Part shown: positions 1 to 5,335 of the stretch, piece by piece
How the letters are laid out: every line of letters begins with the position of its first letter
How positions within the stretch are numbered: the stretch's first letter is position 1
Source of the DNA: Acidobacteriaceae bacterium
GTDB taxonomy: Bacteria; Acidobacteriota; Terriglobia; Terriglobales; Acidobacteriaceae
Direction of reading: 5' to 3'
NCBI GenBank assembly: GCA_025929125.1
Contig: JAICMT010000049.1
Location: 1-8,355 of the forward strand
DNA length: 8,355 nucleotides
Notes under the pieces: model-generated
Database searches by the model: none
The model's input: only the letters and a program-made list of their open reading frames with translations
Told to the model about the DNA's origin: nothing
Translations under genes and position numbers: made by a program

Positions 1-644
1 CGCAGTCCCGATTCGATCACAGCACGTTGAGCCTCAAAGTATTGCGTCACGGTGTACTTGAATTTGCTGTGGCGTCTACGGAAGGATTCGGTCAAAATCT
101 CTGACCCGCCTCCGGTGATCCACCGCACGCCCGCAGCCTTCAGGCGTTCGGCCGCTGCGGCGTGGCTGAGCTTCGCGTGGTCCGCTAGGTACATGAATTC
201 AGCAATCGTCAGCGCATAGAACTCGATCCGGTCCCGGTAGCGGTCGCGAATGGAGCGAAACAAATCGCAGTAATAGTCGAGTGGCAGCTGAGGATTGAAG
301 CCTCCATTGAAGGCCACCAGATCGCCTCCCATCGCGATCAGTTCCTCAATTTTCGCAAACACCTGCTCCTGCGACAGGACGTAGCCGCCCTCCTGTCCAG
401 GAAGCTTGTAGAAGGCGCAGTAGTCACACTGCGCAACGCACACATTGGTGTAGTTGATGATCCGCATCACCATGTAAGTACAGCTCTGCGGATCGTGATA
501 TCGGCCGCGGACCAGTGAGGCCATCTGCCGCAACTCGGTATCCGAAGCCTCGCGCCAGAGCGTCAGGGCATCCGCTGGAGTAATGCGCTGACCTGATTCG
601 ACCTTGCGGCGAACGTCTACAACGGCTGAGGCGGTGGCAGGCAC
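1..644 (-). CDS. mqnC: Cyclic dehypoxanthinyl futalosine synthase MqnC, radical SAM (partial, C-terminus beyond window start)
   Basis: The visible part is about 214 codons, read from a GTG at 644-642; the family is usually about 370 residues. An in-frame TAG lies six codons upstream of the GTG and no better start is visible. The radical SAM signature CVAQCDYC (C69, C73, C76; bases 417-440) follows INYTNV, and the CAFY after it is typical of MqnC rather than MqnE. Further on are the glycine-rich AMGGD and NGGFNPQLP stretches and GGGSEIL. MqnC is known to convert dehypoxanthine futalosine to its cyclic form, using a [4Fe-4S] cluster and S-adenosylmethionine in the cytoplasm, as a step of the alternative menaquinone pathway. 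The gene lies 30 bp downstream of the amine oxidase on the same strand, so co-transcription is possible. The Shine-Dalgarno is poor and a TAGAAT box sits 6 nt before the GTG. A related radical SAM enzyme (MqnE, CofH) is less likely. Confidence 0.85.
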   Translation of the reverse strand, partial: MPATASAVVDVRRKVESGQRITPADALTLWREASDTELRQMASLVRGRYHDPQSCTYMVMRIINYTNVCVAQCDYCAFYKLPGQEGGYVLSQEQVFAKIEELIAMGGDLVAFNGGFNPQLPLDYYCDLFRSIRDRYRDRIEFYALTIAEFMYLADHAKLSHAAAAERLKAAGVRWITGGGSEILTESFRRRHSKFKYTVTQYFEAQRAVIESGL

Positions 645-650
645 AGCTGT

Positions 651-656
651 ATTCTA
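651..656 (-). promoter_or_regulatory. Possible -10 box (TAGAAT) for mqnC
   Basis: Read on the minus strand, TAGAAT ends 6 nt before the GTG start of mqnC. Such spacing would give a leaderless or near-leaderless transcript, which fits the absence of a good Shine-Dalgarno. I see no convincing -35 at 16-18 nt upstream, so this is a weak call that rests on position and on the same box occurring before the 2679 gene. Confidence 0.2.
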
Positions 657-674
657 TCGCCTCGAAACCGGGAT

Positions 675-1979
675 TCAGCCTTCCAGCACCTGCTGCGCCG
701 CACGTATTCCGGACCGCAGGGCAGCATGCACCGTACCCCAGTGTCCGCTGGTATCCGTGTGTTCGCCCGCAAAGTAAAGCGTATTCTCCGACGGCAAGGT
801 CATCTTGGAGCAGGCATCCAGAGCTCTCGCCGGCACATAGCTGTAGCTGCCAAAGCTGAGGCCGTCCCGCTGCCAGTCATGACTGTAGGTGCCAAGCAGC
901 CCATCGCGTATGGATTCTGCCGGAACAGAGAAGATCCCGGCCAGCGAGTCACACGCCATCTCGCCAAGGCTAGCAGCCGTGAGTTTCGCCAGCTGCGCTG
1001 CGCGTCGGCCGCCTATCCAGCCGGTGATCGTGTTGGAAATGTGCGGCAGCGGCGTCCACCAGACCGGCGGCATGGATTCGAGCGAGAACAGAAAGCTAAA
1101 GTCACCATCCTCCACAGGACCGTTACCGGGAGTAACCCAGAACTTCTCGCGGAAGAGCATCGTAAACCGGCGCGCGTTGCCCATTCGCAGCCGCCGCGAC
1201 TCCAGAACCGCTGCAGGCACAGGCACGAATTCGACCGACCCCTGTTGGAGAACGCCCAGAGGCAGCGTGATCACCGCCTGTCTTGCAGTGAGCTTGACCG
1301 GCTGGCCGGCAGCGCTGGCGAAGATCTCGACCCGCCGAGCATTCCATTCCACGCGCTCTAACAGGCAGTTCATGTGTAGTCTGCCGCCTGCTGCCAGAAA
1401 TCTCTCACATAGGTACTGCGGCAGCAGATCGTACCCGTCGCGTATGCGAAAGAGCCGGTCACCCTCGATTTCCTCCTCGGCAGTTTGTTGCATGCCCAGC
1501 GAGTGCACGCCGATGACGCGGTGGTCCGCAGCGTTGAAACCCTCGACGTATCCAATCGCACTTCGGCGAAGCTCTTCCGGCACGTGATTCTGGTCCAGGT
1601 ATTCCGAAAACGGAATATCCGGCCCTAGATAGCTTTCCAGGCCATCGAGCACTGGGACGGATTCGTCCTGCGGGTTGGCGACTGCTGGAGTGGCACGGAG
1701 CTGGCCGTCCTCGAACTGCAGTGTCCGCCCTTCCAACTCGTAGGTTTCTAAACCAGCCTCTTCAATTAGCGACCACAGTTCCGGCGGCCGGCCGTGAATA
1801 AACTCAGCACCCAACTCCAGGACCTCGCCGCCGTCGCGGACAGTGAAGATCCGGCCACCGACACGAGAGCGGGCCTCCAGGAGGGCAACGGTGCGGCCCG
1901 CGTCGGCCAAGTTTCGAGCGGCTGCAAGCCCCGCCATTCCACCGCCCACAACCACAACGTCTGCAGATGAGGTTTGCAC
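675..1979 (-). CDS. Flavin-containing amine oxidase (monoamine/polyamine oxidase family)
   Basis: This is a 434-residue FAD-dependent oxidoreductase of the amine oxidase family (PF01593), a normal full length. The N-terminal Rossmann motif GGGMAGL is at residues 12-18, the ribose-binding Glu at 35 and RVGGR at 39-43, followed by ELGAEFIHG (55-63). ITLPLGVL lies at 237-244, and the REKFW segment (277-281) holds the Lys found near the flavin in MAO/PAO enzymes. C-terminal FAGEHT (403-408) and GTVHAALRSG (415-424) close the FAD site. The Cys that covalently holds FAD in mitochondrial MAO is not seen, so FAD is probably non-covalent. No signal peptide is visible. The family oxidises primary amines or polyamines to aldehydes with H2O2; the substrate cannot be read from sequence. 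The start is a GTG with AGCGAGG flush against it rather than spaced, and no other in-frame start precedes it. The gene begins 24 nt after a terminator, so its promoter is unclear. Confidence 0.88.
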   Translation of the reverse strand: MQTSSADVVVVGGGMAGLAAARNLADAGRTVALLEARSRVGGRIFTVRDGGEVLELGAEFIHGRPPELWSLIEEAGLETYELEGRTLQFEDGQLRATPAVANPQDESVPVLDGLESYLGPDIPFSEYLDQNHVPEELRRSAIGYVEGFNAADHRVIGVHSLGMQQTAEEEIEGDRLFRIRDGYDLLPQYLCERFLAAGGRLHMNCLLERVEWNARRVEIFASAAGQPVKLTARQAVITLPLGVLQQGSVEFVPVPAAVLESRRLRMGNARRFTMLFREKFWVTPGNGPVEDGDFSFLFSLESMPPVWWTPLPHISNTITGWIGGRRAAQLAKLTAASLGEMACDSLAGIFSVPAESIRDGLLGTYSHDWQRDGLSFGSYSYVPARALDACSKMTLPSENTLYFAGEHTDTSGHWGTVHAALRSGIRAAQQVLEG

Positions 1980-2003
1980 CCTCGCTTGGATGCGCGGCTC
2001 AAG

Positions 2004-2031
2004 AAAAAGGCGGAGCTTTTTCGCTCCGCCT
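2004..2031 (-). terminator. Rho-independent terminator of the 2041-2550 gene
   Basis: On the minus strand a perfect 9-bp stem, AGGCGGAGC and GCTCCGCCT (bases 2031-2023 and 2016-2008), encloses a 6-nt A-rich loop and runs directly into a T tract (2008-2004). It begins about 10 nt after the TAA of the small hypothetical gene and points the same way. This is the only strong intrinsic terminator I find in the window. Confidence 0.88.
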
Positions 2032-2040
2032 CACCAAGAT

Positions 2041-2550
2041 TTAGGCTGCTTTCTTGCGGCTGCTGGTGCTTGCTGTGCCTGAAGAACGTCCACTGCGCGC
2101 GCCCGCGGTGGTGGTGCGCCCACTTGCGCCGCTCCGTCCCGAACTCTTGCTGCTTGCCGAAACGCTGCCATTCGTTGAACTCCGTCCGGAACTGCTCGAT
2201 CCGGCGCTGCGCGAATGAGTCGACGAACCTCTGCCGGATGAGGTGCTCCGGCCGGACGCATGCTCATCTTCAGGGTAGATCAGCTTGTTGAAGTTGCTGC
2301 GCGCGCCTGCCGCAGTCTTCTCCTGGTAAATCAGTTGCAGGCCGTTCTGGTCGAACTTATCGAAAAACTCGTCCCAGGAGATCTCCTGCAAGTTTTCATC
2401 TTTGTTGTTTCTTGCCTTTGGAAAGGCGAAGCGCAGGATTCCGGTCTGCCTGCCCTTGGCTGTGCTGGCGACTTCCGCGGGCACCGCGCCGCGCGACTCC
2501 GCCCAATTTCGAATTGTGTCGTGATCCTGGGTCGTCTTGGAAAGTGCCAT
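2041..2550 (-). CDS. Conserved hypothetical protein with Ser/Gly/Arg-rich disordered tail
   Basis: The gene encodes 169 residues of unknown function. Residues 1-97 form a compact conserved-looking region, starting MALSKTTQDHDTIRNWAESR, with an acidic-aromatic patch ISWDEFFDKFD (57-67) and SNFNKLIYPEDEH (85-97). Relatives of this region are, as I recall, often mislabelled as 1,4-alpha-glucan branching enzyme; at this size it cannot be a glycoside hydrolase-type enzyme. Residues 98-169 are almost only Ser, Gly, Arg, Thr and Ala, ending in RKKAA, and are predicted to be disordered and strongly basic. The ATG at 2550 is chosen because GAGGTG lies 5 nt upstream and because the conserved region begins there. 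An open frame extends up to 2724, but it would overlap the divergent reductase gene and reads as low-quality sequence. A strong terminator follows the stop, so it is probably a single-gene transcript. Binding to nucleic acid or polyanion is only a guess from the charge. Confidence 0.82.
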   Translation of the reverse strand: MALSKTTQDHDTIRNWAESRGAVPAEVASTAKGRQTGILRFAFPKARNNKDENLQEISWDEFFDKFDQNGLQLIYQEKTAAGARSNFNKLIYPEDEHASGRSTSSGRGSSTHSRSAGSSSSGRSSTNGSVSASSKSSGRSGASGRTTTAGARSGRSSGTASTSSRKKAA

Positions 2551-2555
2551 TGCTG

Positions 2556-2561
2556 CACCTC
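2556..2561 (-). promoter_or_regulatory. Shine-Dalgarno GAGGTG fixing the start at 2550
   Basis: Read on the minus strand, GAGGTG precedes the ATG at 2550-2548 with a 5-nt spacer. It is one of the two best ribosome binding sites in the window. It decides the start of the hypothetical protein in favour of ATG 2550 over the longer open frame from 2724. Confidence 0.7.
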
Positions 2562-2665
2562 GCAAAGAGATACGTGCTGCACAAGATGGAATGCTCTGCT
2601 GCAAATGGGGTTGCATGTTTGTAGATCGCCACAGTTGATGCAAGAGAATTGCTGGGCTGGCAGGA

Positions 2666-2671
2666 TAGAAT
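2666..2671 (+). promoter_or_regulatory. Possible -10 box (TAGAAT) for the CysJ-like reductase
   Basis: TAGAAT ends 7 nt before the ATG at 2679 in the divergent gap. The AGGA at 2662-2665 is 13 nt from the ATG, too far for an ideal ribosome binding site, so a short-leader or leaderless transcript is possible. There is no good -35 at the usual spacing. This is a weak call, based on position only. Confidence 0.22.
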
Positions 2672-2678
2672 CGTTGCC

Positions 2679-3890
2679 ATGAGCGAGGTGCAGGGTGCGG
2701 CTTCGGCCGCTGACGCGGAGACATTAGAAGCCGGCAGTGGCCAAAACTACACGCGGAATCATCCCTATTCGTCCACAGTAGTTCTCAATTACCTGATGAC
2801 CGGGTCCGACTCGGAAAAGGAAACGCGTCATCTTGCCTTCTCTCTCGAGCAAGGCATGATGTATACGCCTGGAGACGCCATTGGCGTCTTGCCGGAAAAC
2901 CGGGCTGAGTCTGTCGCGGAGGTGCTGGAAGCGCTCGGCTTCACCGGCGACGAACGCGTCCTGGATCACTACAAGGTGGAGATCAGCTTCGAAGAAGCAT
3001 TGCGCAATCGTCTCTCAATCGGCAAGCTCGCGCGCGGTAGTGTCGGCCTGTACGCCAAGCTCCCCGAAGCGAAGAACTGCGGCGGCAAAGGTTTCGACGC
3101 GTTGAACGCGCTCTGTGGCCCGGCCAATAAGACCCTCGCTGACGAGTACTGCTGGGGCCGTGAGTTCATTGACCTGCTGCACGATTTTCCCGGGGTCGTC
3201 AAAGAACCGCAGCAGCTCTTCCATGTTCTTCAGCGGCTCGTGCCCCGTCTCTACTCCATCTCTTCCAGCCAGATGGTTCATCCCGACACTGCGGAGACGA
3301 CCGTCCGTGTCATTCGCTATGAGAGCCATGGCCGCGAGCGCCAGGGTGTTGCAAGCGGGCAGCTCGGAGAACGCGCAGAGGTCGGCACAAAGCTTCCGGT
3401 CTTCCTGCATTCCAACCAGAATTTCAGGTTGCCCGAGGACAACTCCTTGCCGGTCATCATGGTGGGGCCAGGCACCGGCGTTGCTCCGTTTCGCGCCTTT
3501 CTCGAGCATCGCGAGGCGATCGGCGCAACCGGGCACAACTGGCTTTTCTTCGGCGACCAGCGCCGCAATTCCGACTTCCTCTATGAAGATCAGTTTCTAG
3601 CTCTCCAGCACGACGGCATCCTCACTCGCCTGGACACTGCCTTTTCTCGCGATCAGGCCCACAAGATCTACGTCCAGGACCGTATGCGCGAGCATTCTAC
3701 AGAGCTCTATGCGTGGCTGGAACGCGGTGCCTACTTCTACATCTGCGGTGACGCTACGCGCATGGCCAAATCCGTGGAAGAGGCGCTGCTGGACGCCATT
3801 GCAAAAGGGAAGAATGGCACGCTCGACGAAGCATCCGAATACCTGGCTGCGATGAAGAAGCAGCATCGGTATCAGCGTGACGTCTATTGA
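2679..3890 (+). CDS. Sulfite reductase flavoprotein (CysJ)-like FAD/NADPH reductase without flavodoxin domain
   Basis: This 403-residue protein matches the C-terminal FAD and NADPH half of CysJ and other cytochrome P450 reductase-type enzymes. FAD-binding motif RLYSISSS is at 190-197 and GVASGQL at 223-229. The NADPH domain has GPGTGVAPFRAF (263-274), FGDQRR with DFLY (291-302), FSRDQ and YVQDRMRE (322-338) and YICGDA (354-359). The C-terminus RYQRDVY has the terminal Tyr that stacks on the flavin in CysJ. The FMN-binding flavodoxin domain, about 200 residues in CysJ, is absent; only about 25 nondescript residues precede the FAD domain. It should pass electrons from NADPH through FAD to a separate carrier, perhaps a flavodoxin or ferredoxin, for sulfite reduction or another sink; no partner lies in this window. 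ATG 2679 is preferred over a TTG at 2649, which adds only ten unremarkable residues. It is divergent from the small hypothetical gene and convergent with DUF6526. Confidence 0.87.
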   Translation: MSEVQGAASAADAETLEAGSGQNYTRNHPYSSTVVLNYLMTGSDSEKETRHLAFSLEQGMMYTPGDAIGVLPENRAESVAEVLEALGFTGDERVLDHYKVEISFEEALRNRLSIGKLARGSVGLYAKLPEAKNCGGKGFDALNALCGPANKTLADEYCWGREFIDLLHDFPGVVKEPQQLFHVLQRLVPRLYSISSSQMVHPDTAETTVRVIRYESHGRERQGVASGQLGERAEVGTKLPVFLHSNQNFRLPEDNSLPVIMVGPGTGVAPFRAFLEHREAIGATGHNWLFFGDQRRNSDFLYEDQFLALQHDGILTRLDTAFSRDQAHKIYVQDRMREHSTELYAWLERGAYFYICGDATRMAKSVEEALLDAIAKGKNGTLDEASEYLAAMKKQHRYQRDVY

Positions 3891-3906
3891 TTCTTTTTGT
3901 TGCCGG

Positions 3907-4347
3907 TCAGACGCGCAGATAGTCCGGACGCCAGCTCTGGATCGTCTGCTTGATCTGTTTCGGCGTCAGGTTCTCGTCCAGGGTTCGGCGAACCATCTCC
4001 GGCAGCTCAGCGTCTGCGACAAATCGTAGTGCGATAATCTGGCGGACCGAAAGCGTCTGACTCCGTGCCAGCAGGTCCGCAGGGAGCAGTGCATGAAAGC
4101 GAAGCTTCTCCTCCAGCCGGATGATCCGATCCTGCGCGATCAACGAGTGTTGCCGCGCCCGCCCAACCTCCATGAAGAGCACGATAGAGAGGAAGACCCA
4201 CCACAGAAACAGCGCGCGCTGCTCCGGCCAGTGATGAATGGTTTCGTATACCGAAACGATGATGTTCACCAGCATCGCCGGTGCGATGAAGAAGTGCCAT
4301 ACCGGGTCGAACCGGACGTGATTCTGGTAGCTCTGCGATTCAGGCAT
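3907..4347 (-). CDS. DUF6526 family membrane protein
   Basis: The protein has 146 residues and two hydrophobic segments, at about 16-34 and 45-61, joined by a short loop with HHWPEQR, so it is a membrane hairpin. The remaining 85 residues are soluble and carry the family's recognisable stretches: AQDRIIRLEEKLRFHALLP (71-89), RQIIALRFVADAELPEMV (102-119) and a C-terminus of KQIK...SWRPDYLRV (130-146). The N-terminal QSYQNHVRFDP is also typical. The positively charged region after the second helix suggests that the C-terminal part is cytoplasmic. The function of the family is not known to me. The ATG at 4347 is supported by GAAGGA six nt upstream. The gene stands alone: its stop lies 16 nt from the stop of the convergent reductase, and upstream it is divergent from nfo. 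No terminator hairpin is visible between the convergent stops, only a T-rich run at about 3893-3899. Confidence 0.85.
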   Translation of the reverse strand: MPESQSYQNHVRFDPVWHFFIAPAMLVNIIVSVYETIHHWPEQRALFLWWVFLSIVLFMEVGRARQHSLIAQDRIIRLEEKLRFHALLPADLLARSQTLSVRQIIALRFVADAELPEMVRRTLDENLTPKQIKQTIQSWRPDYLRV

Positions 4348-4353
4348 TCAAGA

Positions 4354-4359
4354 TCCTTC
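4354..4359 (-). promoter_or_regulatory. Shine-Dalgarno GAAGGA of the DUF6526 gene
   Basis: Read on the minus strand, GAAGGA precedes the ATG at 4347-4345 with a 6-nt spacer. It supports that ATG as the true start. Confidence 0.65.
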
Positions 4360-4445
4360 TGTATGGGATGGGTGAGCGTCAGGCCGATGATACTCTACGC
4401 GTCCACCTGCTCCCCAAAATCATGAGATCGATTACGCTCGGAGAG

Positions 4446-5321
4446 ATGAAGTCCTCCAGCAGCAACAAGAAGCGCATCGGAGTCCACCTTGGCACAGCCG
4501 GCGGATGCTGGACTGCCGTCAACCGAGCGGTGGAAGCTGCGGCAAACACATTTCAGATATTCTCTTCGAGCCCCCGCATGTGGCGTCCTAGCCGGATCAA
4601 ACCGGAAGACGCCAATAAAATGCGCGAGCTGCGCACGCGTCATGACATCGGCCCGGTTTCAATCCACGCTAGCTACCTCATCAACCTGTGCAGCCAGACC
4701 GAGGCCGTCCGCGCGAACTCCATCGTCGCGTTTCGGGGCGAGGTAGAGCGCGCCCTCGCACTCGGAGCCGAGTACCTCGTGCTTCATCCCGGAAGCTGGA
4801 AGGGGCTCACCCGCGACGAGGGACTCCGCCTGGCCGCCCAGTCGATTGAGCGCGCCATAGACGGGCTGCCTTGGCAGGACTCACCCTTCCGCATCCTTAT
4901 CGAGAACACGGCAGGAGCGGAGTTCTCGCTCGGAAGCAAGCTGGAGCAGGTTGCCGAATTGGTGGAGTGCCTTCGCCCATGCGCGCCGGTGGGCGTCTGC
5001 CTGGACACCTGCCACGTCCATGTTGCCGGATACGACATCGTTTCCGAGGATGGCTACACCGAAACTATGCTGCTGGTCCGTGACACCGTCGGCTTTGAGA
5101 GCGTGAAGGTATGGCACTGCAATGACGCCAAGGCGGCCTTCGGCTCTAGGCTGGACCGCCACGAACATATCGGCGAGGGCACCATCGGCCCCGCAGCGTT
5201 CAAGCGGCTCCTGCAGGACGATCGCTTCGCCCACTGCGCCTTCATCGCGGAGACTCCTGTGGACGCACCCGGCGACGAGGCTCGCAACGTGGGTGTATTA
5301 CGCACGCTCGCTGCGGGTTGA
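4446..5321 (+). CDS. nfo: Endonuclease IV (deoxyribonuclease IV, AP endonuclease)
   Basis: The product is a 291-residue TIM-barrel AP endonuclease that cuts 5' to abasic sites in base excision repair, using three zinc ions. All nine metal ligands known from E. coli Nfo can be matched: H74 (SIHASY), H114 (LVLHPGS), E153 (LIENTAG), D187 and H190 (LDTCH), H224 (VWHCND), D237 and H239 (LDRHEH) and E269 (FIAETP). IGVHLGTAGG near the N-terminus and FQIFSSSPRMW are also typical. The length equals the family's. The start is uncertain: ATG 4446 gives the best fit, but its GGAG is only 2 nt away. ATG 4422 and ATG 4368 are in frame and would add 8 or 26 residues with no better ribosome binding site. It is divergent from the DUF6526 gene across a gap of about 98 bp and convergent with the kinase gene, 14 bp between stops, with no terminator seen there. 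Confidence 0.93.
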   Translation: MKSSSSNKKRIGVHLGTAGGCWTAVNRAVEAAANTFQIFSSSPRMWRPSRIKPEDANKMRELRTRHDIGPVSIHASYLINLCSQTEAVRANSIVAFRGEVERALALGAEYLVLHPGSWKGLTRDEGLRLAAQSIERAIDGLPWQDSPFRILIENTAGAEFSLGSKLEQVAELVECLRPCAPVGVCLDTCHVHVAGYDIVSEDGYTETMLLVRDTVGFESVKVWHCNDAKAAFGSRLDRHEHIGEGTIGPAAFKRLLQDDRFAHCAFIAETPVDAPGDEARNVGVLRTLAAG

Positions 5322-5335
5322 TGTGGCAGCCGGCC

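Noticed and set aside
726..1587. Two overlapping plus-strand open frames (211 and 232 codons) opposite the amine oxidase.
   Set aside because: Both are shadows of a gene with intact FAD motifs across its full length, and their translations look random.
2551..2724. A 58-residue N-terminal extension of the small hypothetical protein, starting at 2724.
   Set aside because: It would overlap the start of the divergent reductase gene and reads as unstructured sequence, while ATG 2550 has a good Shine-Dalgarno and begins the conserved-looking region.
3015..3536. A 173-codon minus-strand open frame opposite the CysJ-like reductase.
   Set aside because: It is antisense to conserved FAD and NADPH motifs, with no motif or ribosome binding site of its own.
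4368..4445. Longer start for endonuclease IV at ATG 4368 or 4422.
   Set aside because: The added residues match nothing typical of Nfo, whose conserved part begins at IGVHLG shortly after ATG 4446. It remains possible because none of the three starts has an ideal ribosome binding site.
5322..5335. A bidirectional terminator between the convergent nfo and kinase genes.
   Set aside because: Only a short GCCGGC palindrome is near, with no longer stem and no T tract on either strand.
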